In this document: positions 30,208 to 38,949 of the stretch, piece after piece | Layout of the letters: the number at the start of each line of letters is the position of its first letter | Position numbering within the stretch: the first letter of the stretch is position 1 | From: Mesostigma viride | Lineage: Eukaryota > Streptophyta > Mesostigmatophyceae > Mesostigmatales > Mesostigmataceae | DNA: 64,000 nucleotides | NCBI GenBank assembly: GCA_009746045.1 | Contig: RPFO01000175.1 | Coordinates: forward strand, 4,197,794 to 4,261,793 | Reading direction: 5' to 3' | Notes under the pieces: model-generated | The model's input: only the letters and a program-made list of their open reading frames with translations | Databases searched by the model: none | What the model was told of the DNA's origin: nothing | Position numbers and translations under genes: made by a program

Positions 30208-31119
30208 ATGGCATCCCAAGGGGTTGTGATGTACCTGCAGCCCTCGCGCGAGGTGCCAGGGGATGACCCGTTTGCGAACAAGATGCGAGTGACGCCCGAT
30301 GGCATGATTTCGAAGGTAGACGTCGTCAAGGTTGTATGCTTCATGAACCCGGATGGCACGTTTACGGACAATGCAAACACTAATGCATCTCAATACCTGT
30401 CGAGGGTCAAGAGAGATTTCCCGGAAGATGACACAGGGTGTGTCATCTGGAAATTTCCAGGTGCCAGGCAGCGAGACACTCCTGTCACCGACAGAGCCGG
30501 CATCATCAAACTCATCCAGCTGCTGCCCGGCAAGAGGGCCGCGTCATTCCGCGACAAGCTGGCGACGCTGTTCGAGCGGTACCTCGACGCCGACCGGTCG
30601 CTGGCCGACGAGATTTACGCCCGCGCCGACGCCAGGGATGCTCAACTGACAGACGACAAGCGCGTCAAGAGCTGCGAAAGCACTAAGGCTCACATGGCCG
30701 CCGTGAAGGAGAGCGGCGCCCCCTATCTGGCGTCCAACCCGGCCAGTGTGTACGCGCACATCAACGAGACCCAAAACGTTACCGTGACAGGCATGCACAC
30801 TCGCGACATACGCGAATTGCACAAGATGAAGAAGAGCGACGCCACTCGTGACTACTTCACCGAAGTGCTCAGCAGTGGGATCGACTTGATGAATGTGCTC
30901 AACAAGAGGGCGATAGAAAAGGGTGGCAATCCCATTACCAGCATTGATTCTATCGGAAAAGAGTTGTTCCCGGTGTTTGAGCGCCTTAAGATGCACGAGG
31001 AAGCCAGTGCACCGCAGCCCAGGTCGTTCGCGCTGGCCAACAAGAGCAAAAGAGAAGAATACAACGCTCGACAGCGACTGGTATTGGAAACCCCAGCAAG
31101 GAAGCGTGTTTGTTCGTAA
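30208..31119 (+). CDS. duplicated-family protein with FPGARQRDT motif, copy 1
   Basis: The protein has 303 residues from ATG 30,208. The N-terminal domain (about 1-135) contains IWKFPGARQRDTPVTDRAG and then IIKLIQLLPGKRAASFRDKLATLFERYL. It is a style I associate with BRO/KilA-N/antirepressor-like proteins of large viruses and similar genes in microalgae, but the family name is not certain. The C-terminal half (KSCESTKAHMAAVKESG...) is shared with the 34,500 gene and the pseudogene at 28,165. A regulatory or DNA-binding role is inferred only. Confidence 0.65.
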   Translation: MASQGVVMYLQPSREVPGDDPFANKMRVTPDGMISKVDVVKVVCFMNPDGTFTDNANTNASQYLSRVKRDFPEDDTGCVIWKFPGARQRDTPVTDRAGIIKLIQLLPGKRAASFRDKLATLFERYLDADRSLADEIYARADARDAQLTDDKRVKSCESTKAHMAAVKESGAPYLASNPASVYAHINETQNVTVTGMHTRDIRELHKMKKSDATRDYFTEVLSSGIDLMNVLNKRAIEKGGNPITSIDSIGKELFPVFERLKMHEEASAPQPRSFALANKSKREEYNARQRLVLETPARKRVCS

Positions 31120-31156
31120 TAATGAGGCCCGTATGAATAAAGAGTCGTTTGCGCGA

Positions 31157-32284
31157 CTAGGACCCGCGCATTTGTTTTTGATAGTTATCCACGACCCGCT
31201 GAAGATGGTCAACCAATTTGGGATTTAGCCTCCCATCGCTCCCATAAACCGCTGGCCATCGGAGACGCCGTGTGATGAAACCCAGAGACATCCGGGGGCG
31301 TGGGGCAGGTGGCAAGGGGGCGCCCATTGGTGGGGGGGCAGGGGCGGGGGCAGGGGGGGGCGGGGCATCTGCCTTCTTCTTCTTCTTCTTCTTGGCGGTC
31401 TTTTTAGGTGCCGGCGCCGGGTTGCTCTGTACCTCCGGCTCTCCGTCGTCTCCCCCCCCCTCGTCAACTGTATTCATTCGCGCGGAAAGCTCATCCACCT
31501 TGTAAAGCACTTGTTTTGTGACGGGCCCGTCCGTTTGGCGTTGCGCGCACTTGGCTACCACTCTGGTGAGAGGGGCATGCATCCATATGCTTGTCCCGTT
31601 TGTCTTCTCATACGGAAGGAGACCGTAGGTTCTGTAGTAATAGTTCACTAGACTCAAGTTGTAGTGGATATAACACACCCATTTTCTCATTTCGTCCAAC
31701 TGTTCAGATTTGTTCAATTTCATCCGCGCCATCTGTTGAAACAGTGATTGTTTGGTTTCTGGGAATTTGTCGAGCTCCTTCACGAGTTTCTCATGCGTTA
31801 AGCCCGCATAGGGGGTTTCATCTCTGCACACGCCGTGACTTGCCTGCAAAACAAGCCTCGGTTTCGGCGACTCTTTCATTAGCGGACGTAGCTTGTTGAT
31901 GGCGTAACAGACCATTCGCCGACCCACTCCGACGAACTTGTCTTTTTCTGGTCCAGGACAATCCCAAAACTCTTGTGGACGCACGTAAAACCAATTCAAT
32001 TTAATGTAATTATCGCCACTGCCTGTGTGGATATTAAACTCCGCGTACGCCATGACATCTCCTCCCTCCACCTCTTCATCCCTAACCGCCTTCCGTATCT
32101 TCCTGGTGAGTGCCGACGTGTACCCGTCCGGAATGGGGATGCTGAGTTTCATGTATGATCTATTGTTAGTTTGCTCGTACAAACTAAAACGGTGACCGTC
32201 GATGACGGGCGGTGTGAAGCTAGTGACCTCTCTCCCGAGCGGTTTCGAATTCTTAACCATACTCGTGCAATACTCATGCAACAT
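31157..32284 (-). CDS. possible GNAT-like protein with Pro/Lys-rich C-terminus
   Basis: From ATG 32,284 there are 375 residues. Residues about 65-240 show strands and helices ending LVNYYYRTYGLLPYEK, resembling the last part of GNAT acetyltransferases. A GVGRRMVCYAINKLR segment could be the acetyl-CoA loop, though the RxxGxG/A signature is poor. The C-terminus has a lysine run (KKTAKKKKKKKAD) and Pro/Ala repeats, then a final conserved-looking tail. The frame to 32,314 would need GTG. Function tentative. Confidence 0.5.
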   Translation of the reverse strand: MLHEYCTSMVKNSKPLGREVTSFTPPVIDGHRFSLYEQTNNRSYMKLSIPIPDGYTSALTRKIRKAVRDEEVEGGDVMAYAEFNIHTGSGDNYIKLNWFYVRPQEFWDCPGPEKDKFVGVGRRMVCYAINKLRPLMKESPKPRLVLQASHGVCRDETPYAGLTHEKLVKELDKFPETKQSLFQQMARMKLNKSEQLDEMRKWVCYIHYNLSLVNYYYRTYGLLPYEKTNGTSIWMHAPLTRVVAKCAQRQTDGPVTKQVLYKVDELSARMNTVDEGGGDDGEPEVQSNPAPAPKKTAKKKKKKKADAPPPPAPAPAPPPMGAPLPPAPRPRMSLGFITRRLRWPAVYGSDGRLNPKLVDHLQRVVDNYQKQMRGS

Positions 32285-32413
32285 ATATTTCTCTCGCCTA
32301 TGTAAAAGACTCACGGCCGACCAGCGCAGGGGCGGTGGCAGTTACCGCGTGACAAAGGCTACCATCATCCGCGCGCCTCGGTTATAATAATATCATCATT
32401 CACTTGAGCATGC

Positions 32414-33010
32414 ATGTCGTATCCAGTCGTGTCCTTAGAGCGCCTCATGCCTTCAGAGACCGAAGCGGGCACGGCGGAGGGGTTCTGGCTCAACCTCACC
32501 GGCTCTCTTCACAACGATTTTGAAAAGGGGACGCAAGGGTTCATAGACAAGTTGGGGCGCTACTGCCTCGTTTTCAACGCGTATGACGAAACGTTGGAAG
32601 ACTGTCACATGAACCGCATAATTGACATGCTTTTCCACAAGAAGGTGCCATTCAGCGTCGAGTTCTACCGCGGACCGAAGTGCGCGAGTGGCGCAAGTCC
32701 CCTTACTTGGAGGCGTTGGGATTCATACATCGACATCCGCCGCCCTGAAGTGCGCGTGATACGGGCTCACCTGGAAAGGCCGTACAAGGATCCCGAGTTC
32801 TACAAGTCCGTTCCGCCCCTCGACCAACTGCAGATAGGGCCGTACTCGTTCCCTCCCGCGTACCGTCGCCTCATTCACGACTATTGCAAGGACTTCACCG
32901 TCTACGAGCTCATAGGAACTTACAACGGGGAGAACAAGAACCTGCCATCCCACAAGTCATGGAGCGAGTCTGTGCGCCTCGGGCGTGACATAAATGACGA
33001 CTGTCTCTAA
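32414..33010 (+). CDS. unrecognised protein, 198 residues
   Basis: The ATG at 32,414 gives MSYPVVSLERLMPSETEAG. It is a mixed alpha/beta protein with several aromatic clusters (FWLNLTGSLHNDF, WRRWDSYIDIRRPEVRVI, FPPAYRRLIHDYCKDF). No zinc, nucleotide or membrane motif is seen. It is followed 2 bp after its stop by a short proline-rich frame. Confidence 0.6.
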   Translation: MSYPVVSLERLMPSETEAGTAEGFWLNLTGSLHNDFEKGTQGFIDKLGRYCLVFNAYDETLEDCHMNRIIDMLFHKKVPFSVEFYRGPKCASGASPLTWRRWDSYIDIRRPEVRVIRAHLERPYKDPEFYKSVPPLDQLQIGPYSFPPAYRRLIHDYCKDFTVYELIGTYNGENKNLPSHKSWSESVRLGRDINDDCL

Positions 33011-33012
33011 CG

Positions 33013-33234
33013 ATGACAGCCGCCCGTTTCGTCCCCATCCCCGTCCCCGTCCCCACCCCCATCCCCATCCCTGTGCCCGTGCCGAGGCCGAGACCGCGGC
33101 CCAGACCCAGGTCGAGGGGGCGGAGATCTAGGCGCCACCCGCTCCGGTCTCAAAGTTACGCGGCCGTGGTTGGGGCCGTCGCCTCCGACACCGTCGCCTC
33201 CACCACCTCGGCAACCGGCCGGCTAGAGAAGTGA
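33013..33234 (+). CDS. short Pro/Arg repeat protein, doubtful
   Basis: The 73-residue frame starts 2 bp after the previous stop. It has PIPVPVPTPIPIP repeats and then an Arg-rich stretch, encoded by CCCCAT/CCCCGT hexamer repeats (33,036-33,110). Its end overlaps the convergent membrane-protein gene by 79 bp. It may be a real small basic protein or a repeat artefact. Confidence 0.3.
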   Translation: MTAARFVPIPVPVPTPIPIPVPVPRPRPRPRPRSRGRRSRRHPLRSQSYAAVVGAVASDTVASTTSATGRLEK

Positions 33235-33536
33235 GCCGACCCGCCCGTCATGAGCATGGAATAGGACAAACTGGCACCCCCGGATGTCCAGAAACCCTTC
33301 CAGATCTTCCACGGCAGCGTGTCGTAGGCGTAGGCCTTGTCGCGGAAGTTCCTGTACAGCACGTAGGCGAGCCCGCTGAGACCCAGAATCCACGAGATGG
33401 ACACGGTCGACCGGATGTTTGCCTTCAGGCGAAACTTCTCCCGCTTAACCCGCACCCAGGTGGCGATCACGTGCGCCAAACCGATCAGCAGGCCGACCTT
33501 GAAGAGGTTCTTAAAATCGTACATAAACATACCCAT
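33156..33536 (-). CDS. membrane protein, 126 residues
   Basis: The ATG at 33,536 gives MGMFMYDFKNLFKVGLLIGLAH. Two hydrophobic segments are seen at about residues 12-27 and 46-62 (ISWILGLSGLAYVLYRNF), with a basic loop between (RVKREKFRLKANIR), then a third weakly hydrophobic stretch and an Ala/Thr/Val-rich tail. A virion or host-membrane protein; family unknown. Confidence 0.6.
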   Translation of the reverse strand: MGMFMYDFKNLFKVGLLIGLAHVIATWVRVKREKFRLKANIRSTVSISWILGLSGLAYVLYRNFRDKAYAYDTLPWKIWKGFWTSGGASLSYSMLMTGGSAHFSSRPVAEVVEATVSEATAPTTAA

Positions 33537-33612
33537 CGCGAGTGATATAGAACCTACCTCCGTTTTTTTTTTGCGACCGAGGCCGGACAGCCGCGACGGG
33601 GGAAGAGCCGGG

Positions 33613-33834
33613 TTAACGCGAGAGGCCAGACAGGACCTCGCGGCGGTTCTCGGCGGTGTTCGCGAGGCCGCGCTCCCTCATCAAACCGTCCAACTGTCTC
33701 TTTGCCTCCACCATCGCGTCACTCAGCGAGCCACCGGTCTCCGCGTGCACCTTCTTCACGAACTTGGCCCACGGGTTCTGCGCCCCTATCTCGCTCTTGG
33801 CCTTCGAAACGACCCGGCCGTCCTTCCTCCGCAC
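33613..33834 (-). CDS. small basic giant-virus-type protein, start unresolved
   Basis: The frame yields 73 residues from a GTG at 33,834 and is open upstream for about 17 more codons without ATG. The segment GRVVSKAKSEIGAQNPWAKFVKKVHAE recalls a small family common in phycodnavirus-like genomes (VSKxKS...NPW). An upstream ATG at 33,883 is in a different frame, so a frameshift may hide the true start. Confidence 0.45.
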   Translation of the reverse strand: MRRKDGRVVSKAKSEIGAQNPWAKFVKKVHAETGGSLSDAMVEAKRQLDGLMRERGLANTAENRREVLSGLSR

Positions 33835-33946
33835 CAGGTCGTCGCTCTTAAGCCCCCGCTCGTCCTGGTCGCCCTGCCATTCATGACGTCAGCTTTGCTC
33901 CCGACAGGCATCCGTATTGCGTATACAACTAACCGATATTTTTTAA

Positions 33947-34363
33947 TCAGGAACGTTTACGCTTACCCGCGAGTCCCCGCCTACCAGGCATGACGGCGGT
34001 CTTGGCGGCTCTCATGACCCAATCGACGATGGCGTCCGGCCCTCTATAAAGGATGCCCGCGCCTTGTTCTCTCAGTCGGCGCAGTTTATCCATAGACACG
34101 AGCCACGACCGCCGCAGGTTCCGCTCCACCGCATTGGCCTCCCGGAGATCTCTCCTGTACTGATCAGGGGGGGCATCGCCCTTCGCCGACACCTTCGCCT
34201 TCGACAATGCCTCCAACGCCCCGCCGAAACGATACGACAGCATCCCCGATGCGGCGTGGTAATTATGCTCCATGGCCGGCGTCAGCACCGCAGCGGCTCG
34301 GGAGCGGTGTGCGCGGTGCACCGTACGAGCGCGTCGTGGGGTGCGCGTTTTCTTTGCCGCCAT
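33947..34363 (-). CDS. basic helical protein, unrecognised
   Basis: The ATG at 34,363 gives 138 residues beginning MAAKKTRTPRRARTVHRAHRSR, with a highly basic first 25 residues, a helical middle (QYRRDLREANAVERNLRRSW) and a basic C-terminus (GRRGLAGKRKRS). DNA- or RNA-binding is plausible by composition only. Confidence 0.5.
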   Translation of the reverse strand: MAAKKTRTPRRARTVHRAHRSRAAAVLTPAMEHNYHAASGMLSYRFGGALEALSKAKVSAKGDAPPDQYRRDLREANAVERNLRRSWLVSMDKLRRLREQGAGILYRGPDAIVDWVMRAAKTAVMPGRRGLAGKRKRS

Positions 34364-34452
34364 GTTATAATACACGCGTGTGTTTTTATATTCCGCAAAT
34401 ATATGTTTACTAAGCCGGATGGATCATTTGCAGTGATTACCTGGTAGCATGG

Positions 34453-34499
34453 CGCGCTTATCTCAGCGGATAACATTTCTCCGACACAAGTAAACGGCC
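34453..34499 (+). promoter_or_regulatory. conserved upstream block of FPGARQRDT-family gene, copy 2
   Basis: This is the counterpart of 30,161-30,207 at the same distance from ATG. The shared core is CGCGCTTATCTCA then GGATAACATTTCTCCG. The conservation of non-coding sequence beyond the coding start suggests it matters for expression or that the duplication is recent. Confidence 0.5.
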
Positions 34500-35414
34500 A
34501 TGGCGTCCCAAACACTTGTGAGGTATCTGCAGCCTTCGCGCGGTGTGCCGGGGGAGGACCCCTTTGCTGGCAAGATCAGAGTGACGCCAGATGGCAAGAT
34601 TTCGGTTATCGACGTTATCAAAGCAATGATATATACCGATGCATCCGGCACACCTGTCCCAGACGCTCAGAGGCAAGCCAGTCATTGTCTGTCAAGGCTT
34701 GTTGAGGACAATAAAGAAGTGTGTCATTTTTTGACACTCTGGAAATTCCCAGGTGCCAGGCAGCGAGACACATCTGTCACCGACCGACAGGGAATGATAA
34801 AGATCATACAGCTGCTGCCGGGTAAGAAGGCCGCCGCCTTCCGCCACTCTATGGCCGTGCTGTTGGAGAGGTACCTCGACGCCGACCCGGCGCTCATCCA
34901 GGACCTGCACGACCGGTACCGCGACAGGACCGGCGAGGAGTTCGTGCCTCTCCCTCGCCAGCAACTGCTGGAGGCCCCTCGCATCAAGAGCTGCGAGAAG
35001 ACAAAGCTGGACATGCGCGCCATCAAGGAGAGCAGCGCCAAGCCGGTGCCCGCTCGAGTGTACGCCGCCGTCAACAACAGTTCCAACAAGCTGGCGACGG
35101 GCTACGATCAAACGGCAGACTACCGCAAGGACCAGGGGCTCACGAAGAAGAGCCAGGCCACTCGCGACACCTTCACGGACGGGATGTGCGGTCTGTCGAT
35201 ATTCTTCCACGAGCAGCACAAGGCCATGGTGTCTAAGGGGGGCGACCCCGAGAAGTCGGCCCTCTCCATAGTGGACATGCTGGCACCTGGGCTAGAAAAG
35301 TTGGGTCACTACAAGGAGGCTCGCGAGTACCGCGGCCCCGAGTTTGCGGCAAACAACAAACGACTAATGCTTGAGAACCAGGTGTGGAACAGGGACAAGA
35401 GGATGAAATCGTAA
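34500..35414 (+). CDS. duplicated-family protein with FPGARQRDT motif, copy 2
   Basis: The protein has 304 residues from ATG 34,500 and is a full-length paralogue of the 30,208 gene. The N-domain carries LWKFPGARQRDTSVTDRQG and LLPGKKAAAFRHSMAVLLERYL. The middle is PRIKSCEKTKLDMRAIKES, and the C-terminus EYRGPEFAANNKRLMLENQVW is closer to the pseudogene at 28,165 than to copy 1. The shared upstream block indicates gene-plus-promoter duplication. Function unknown; a regulatory role is inferred. Confidence 0.65.
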   Translation: MASQTLVRYLQPSRGVPGEDPFAGKIRVTPDGKISVIDVIKAMIYTDASGTPVPDAQRQASHCLSRLVEDNKEVCHFLTLWKFPGARQRDTSVTDRQGMIKIIQLLPGKKAAAFRHSMAVLLERYLDADPALIQDLHDRYRDRTGEEFVPLPRQQLLEAPRIKSCEKTKLDMRAIKESSAKPVPARVYAAVNNSSNKLATGYDQTADYRKDQGLTKKSQATRDTFTDGMCGLSIFFHEQHKAMVSKGGDPEKSALSIVDMLAPGLEKLGHYKEAREYRGPEFAANNKRLMLENQVWNRDKRMKS

Positions 35415-35453
35415 TCTCATTCAATTATATATAACGTTAATGTACTAATCTTA

Positions 35454-35966
35454 ATGGGTTCATACCAATGCACGGTCATTACAAACAGTGGGACGAGGTG
35501 CAGACGGCGGGGGGGCGGCCGGGCACACAAGTGCACCCAACACGCGACCAGAAACAGGAAAAACACCCACACATGGCCCTCCGCCTGCTGCGGGCACGGC
35601 AACCGGGCGAAGAAAGTCCTTCCCGTTATCCCCCCGGAAGCACGGGACGTCGAGTATTCCGCGCGACTGGCCAGGTTTCAGGATGCCCTGCGCGTCGTGC
35701 GCCAGCCGCTAGGGGGCGGTATAGGCCCTCTGCGGGCGACGGCTATCCGACAACGGAACCGAGCGAATCTTGTGGCTGCGTCCAACGACCTCCTGTCTAC
35801 AGCGCGCGCCGCGGGGGTCCCCGTGCAGGTCGTCGCCGCCGCCATCAACGCGGCTCCTCCACCCCCTCCTCCACCCCCGCCCGCGCCTGCACCTGCGCCT
35901 GCACCTGCGCCGGGCCACGGCGCCGGTCAGAGGCGAATCAACAGACGGCGCGCGCGCAGGCACTGA
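35454..35966 (+). CDS. Cys/His zinc motif protein (DUF5763-like) with Pro/Ala tail
   Basis: The protein has 170 residues from ATG 35,454. The first 30 residues, with CTVITNSGTRC ... CTQH, match the CxxxTxxGxRC...CxxH pattern of small zinc motifs widespread in giant viruses. The middle is helical, and the tail has long Pro and Pro-Ala repeats before a basic end (RRINRRRARRH). The 38,293 gene shares the same N-terminal zinc pattern. Confidence 0.5.
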   Translation: MGSYQCTVITNSGTRCRRRGGGRAHKCTQHATRNRKNTHTWPSACCGHGNRAKKVLPVIPPEARDVEYSARLARFQDALRVVRQPLGGGIGPLRATAIRQRNRANLVAASNDLLSTARAAGVPVQVVAAAINAAPPPPPPPPPAPAPAPAPAPGHGAGQRRINRRRARRH

Positions 35967-35972
35967 GGTGCG

Positions 35973-36164
35973 TCAGTGGCTCATGGTCGCCACCAAAAGG
36001 GCGATCACGACGACGGCAAACACGACCGGGACGACCAGCTCCGGCCTGGACACCAATGGGGGGGCAAACACAACGGGGGCGGTGGGGTCCAGATGCTCCG
36101 TCCTTTTCAAATCGCCCAGGCCCTCCTGTACTGGAGCAACGTTCTCTATGCTAGATGTGGACAT
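35973..36164 (-). CDS. small C-terminally anchored membrane protein
   Basis: The protein has 63 residues from ATG 36,164. A polar N-terminal region is followed by one hydrophobic helix (VVPVVFAVVVIALLVATM) next to the stop, a tail-anchor layout. It is convergent with the 35,454 gene with 6 bp between them. Confidence 0.5.
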   Translation of the reverse strand: MSTSSIENVAPVQEGLGDLKRTEHLDPTAPVVFAPPLVSRPELVVPVVFAVVVIALLVATMSH

Positions 36165-36227
36165 GCTTTATCCACGTTACAGTAAACCAAAGTTTATTTA
36201 TTGTTTACCAATGTAGGATTTGGTTTC

Positions 36228-36761
36228 TCAACCCTTGGATGCTATCTTCGCGTTTGCCAAATCCGTCTTGGCGGCGGCCAGCTGGGTCCTGAGATTGTCG
36301 ATGCTGGCCTTGTGGTTGGTAAGGGCCAGCTCCATCAATTTCAAGGCGTCGTCCCTCTCCGAAACGACCCTCTTCAGGTCATTGACCTGGCTGGCAAGCT
36401 TGTTCCTCGCCCTTTCGTGTCTCTTTCGGGTGGCATCCCTTTCCTTCTTGTGCTTTGTGATCACCCCCTCGATCTTGTCTCTCATGTCCGCGAATTGGGA
36501 GTGAACAGTGGTCACAAACTCCCTTGGGACAAAAACCCTGGATGGGAGAGGCCCTTCGTTCAATCGGACAACTCGATTCCCCACTTCATGTGAGGGGTCT
36601 AGCACCTTAACACATTGCGACGGTGGCATGTTTTCCTTGTCAGAATCGCTGCCATCAGAGCTGCCCCCACCATCAGAACTGCTTGTGTTCTCCATCGCCG
36701 ACTTCGGGCGGATTGCGGGCGAAATGTCTCTCTCACAGTTGCTGGTCTCTTTGTCCACCAT
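36228..36761 (-). CDS. coiled-coil protein, unrecognised
   Basis: The chosen start MVDKETSN at 36,761 gives 177 residues; ATGs at 36,809 and 36,695 are alternatives. The N-terminal part is Ser/Asp/Gly-rich (SSSDGGGSSDGSDSDKEN). The C-terminal half is a long coiled coil (KHKKERDATRKRHERARNKLASQVNDL ... LRTQLAAAKTDLANAK). The tandem repeat at 36,797-37,030 sits just upstream, possibly in its promoter region. Confidence 0.5.
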   Translation of the reverse strand: MVDKETSNCERDISPAIRPKSAMENTSSSDGGGSSDGSDSDKENMPPSQCVKVLDPSHEVGNRVVRLNEGPLPSRVFVPREFVTTVHSQFADMRDKIEGVITKHKKERDATRKRHERARNKLASQVNDLKRVVSERDDALKLMELALTNHKASIDNLRTQLAAAKTDLANAKIASKG

Positions 36762-36796
36762 ATGGCCAGGCCTGTGTGCATGGGGCATCCAAGATC

Positions 36797-37030
36797 TGTG
36801 ACGTGGCATACCAGAGATCTGTGACGTGGCAAGTGACGGGGCAGATCCGAGATCTCTGATGTGGCAGATCTCTGATGTGGCAGATCTCTGATGTGGCAGT
36901 GGCAGATCCGAGATCTCTGATGTGGCAGTGGCAGATCCGAGATCTCTGATGTGCCAGATCTCTGATGTGGCAGATCCGAGATCTCTGATGTGGCATATGA
37001 TGTGGCAGATCCAAGATCTCTACAGATCAC
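36797..37030. repeat. tandem repeat array of GATCTCTGATGTGGCA units
   Basis: At least eight degenerate units of about 16-24 bp are present. Each contains GATCTCTGATGTGGCA, often preceded by CAGATCCGA or CAGTGG. No real gene lies in it; short false frames (CHIRDL repeats) come from it. The following 37,031-37,235 is plain AT-balanced sequence without a gene, upstream of the 37,236 gene. Confidence 0.85.
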
Positions 37031-37235
37031 AGATCCACTGGCCAAGTGCCATCATAAGTGTGTTGCCAACCCTCCCCAGACACACCAAACCACCAGCGCC
37101 CAGCCATCCGAAATCCCAGTCCACCACCCATCATTCCTAGTCCCCGGAAGCCATTCCTTTTTCGCCCGAGTGCCCATTCTAAAGCCCGAGGCTCCATAAA
37201 GGTGACATTTACAGTACATTTTCGCATCAGAAATC

Positions 37236-38134
37236 ATGCCCGCCGAACATTTCCATGGCGCCTGTCTGGGTTTGCCGGAGGCTCACTACATCTACAACCC
37301 GGAGACCGGGGAAAAGCTTTTCAAGAACGTGACGAACGTGCAGTTCGCGGAGGACTGGAAGAAGCAGAACCCTGGAAAGGATCCTCACCCCCCCACCATC
37401 AGGTGCGAGAGTTGCAACGAGCTCAGGTTCATATCCGCCTACACCTGCGGCCCCATGGTCAGGCAGGCGGACGTCTGCGACCAGTGCCACGAGGCCGTCC
37501 GCAAGTACACCCTCAAGAAGAGGCTGGACATCGAGGCGCTGGCCAAGAAGGCGGTTAAGAAGTACACCGCCAAGGAGGTCCGCATCATCCCTCCGTGCGG
37601 CAGGGGCGACAGGAAGTTCGAGGAGGCCATCTGGCAGGCGGAGCACGAGGCGCACGGGGACGAGGGCATGGACAGCATCGAGGTGTGCATCCTGTGCGAC
37701 CAGAGACTGGAGAACGTTACTCTCCCAAGGTGGACATGGACACGGCCCCGCACTTCCACATGGGCGGCGTCTGCGACGGCTGCATGATGACCGTGCTGGT
37801 CGAGCAGGAGAGCCCCGACGACATCGACTGCCCCCTGTGCCTCCACGAGGACCGCCGCAAGGAGCACGTGGCCAGGCTGCAGTTCCCCTACTTCGTCTTC
37901 AACCCCCACCTGACCGCCATAGCCCACGTGGCCAGCGTGCGGTCTGTGGGCGAGATCACCATCTTCCGCGCCCACAACGCCAAGTGCATCGTCGTCGAGA
38001 AGGCCACGGGGGAGCTCGCTGCCCTGGAGGGCGGCGCGAGGAAGCGCAAGGGTGCGGACGCCTCTCCCGAGACGGAGGTGGTGTGCGTGGACAACGTCCC
38101 GCAGCCCAGGCGCAGGATTGGTCTCAGGTCCTGA
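37236..38134 (+). pseudogene. Cys-rich zinc protein with one frameshift
   Basis: The first frame (from ATG 37,236) has CESCNELRFISAYTC, VCDQCHEAV and CILCDQRLEN. The frame is then lost near 37,710-37,725. The second frame continues YSPKVDMDTAPHFHMGGVCDGCMM, CPLCLHED and on to a basic end RRRIGLRS at 38,134. The joined product would be about 299 residues with four or five Cys pairs, suggesting multiple zinc ribbons. The frame break is either one-base decay or a sequencing error. Family not recognised. Confidence 0.6.
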
Positions 38135-38292
38135 GCGGTCGATAGCGCCTTTCTCTCACTCAGCAGTTGTTTGAAGCGTGACAGGCAGCTAATTGAGCAC
38201 TGTCCCTCACCGCGTTTTATGTACAGCGCACCCTAGGGGCGCGACTAGGTGATAAACGTGCTATTATTTATTTTTTTAATGAATATATATTT

Positions 38293-38919
38293 TCACCTCC
38301 TCGTGCGCGATCGCCCCCTCACCCTGCGCGCCCCCGTTGTGTGTCCGCCCCGCTTAGGCAGCACGCGGGCGCCGGTGTACATCGGCACGTACATAGGCAC
38401 GTACCCCGCTCTCTTGGTGAACCTGTCCTCGTAATCGTCGTCATCCTCGCTGTTTTCGTAAACTGCGGGCACACCTTCGGCGTCCTCAAATTCGTCACCT
38501 TCCGCGTCGGCAAATATGTCACCGTCTTTGTCGGCTTCCCATCCGCCACGCGGGTCAGCGGCGGCAGCCATGGCAGCAATGTCAGCCTGTGTCAGCCTGG
38601 CACGGGCGGCATTGGCGGCGGCAGCAGATCTCCATCGACCCCTTATCTCATCAGATTTGTTGGAAGGGACAGCGGGGGCTTGCCCGACCATCATCCTCCC
38701 CAGCGCCTTCGACACACCGCTGAAACGGAGCATGTCGAGACTGGGCGCGCCCACCCGGTGAGAGCGGCCCGACCGCCCCCCGCGCCCAGGCGCGCCCCGC
38801 CCCCTCCCCCTCCTCCCGCCCCCGTGGTGCGGGCACGCGCTCCTGCCGCCCCACGTCTGCCACCCGCACCGGCCGCCCTTGCCCGTCAACGCACCGCAAC
38901 GATCGGACGATACCGCCAT
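38293..38919 (-). CDS. Cys/His zinc motif protein with acidic C-half
   Basis: From ATG 38,919 there are 208 residues. The N-terminus CGALTGKGGRCGWQTWGGRSACPHH shows the same CxxxTxxGxRC...CxxH pattern as the 35,454 gene. Then come Gly/Arg repeats, a helical Ala-rich part (AAAANAARARLTQADIAAM) and an acidic stretch (EDDDDYEDRF) before a basic end. It is the last recognisable gene of the giant-virus block. Confidence 0.5.
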   Translation of the reverse strand: MAVSSDRCGALTGKGGRCGWQTWGGRSACPHHGGGRRGRGRGAPGRGGRSGRSHRVGAPSLDMLRFSGVSKALGRMMVGQAPAVPSNKSDEIRGRWRSAAAANAARARLTQADIAAMAAAADPRGGWEADKDGDIFADAEGDEFEDAEGVPAVYENSEDDDDYEDRFTKRAGYVPMYVPMYTGARVLPKRGGHTTGARRVRGRSRTRR

Positions 38920-38949
38920 CGCGCGAAACACGTATACAAAAAAGCGCAC

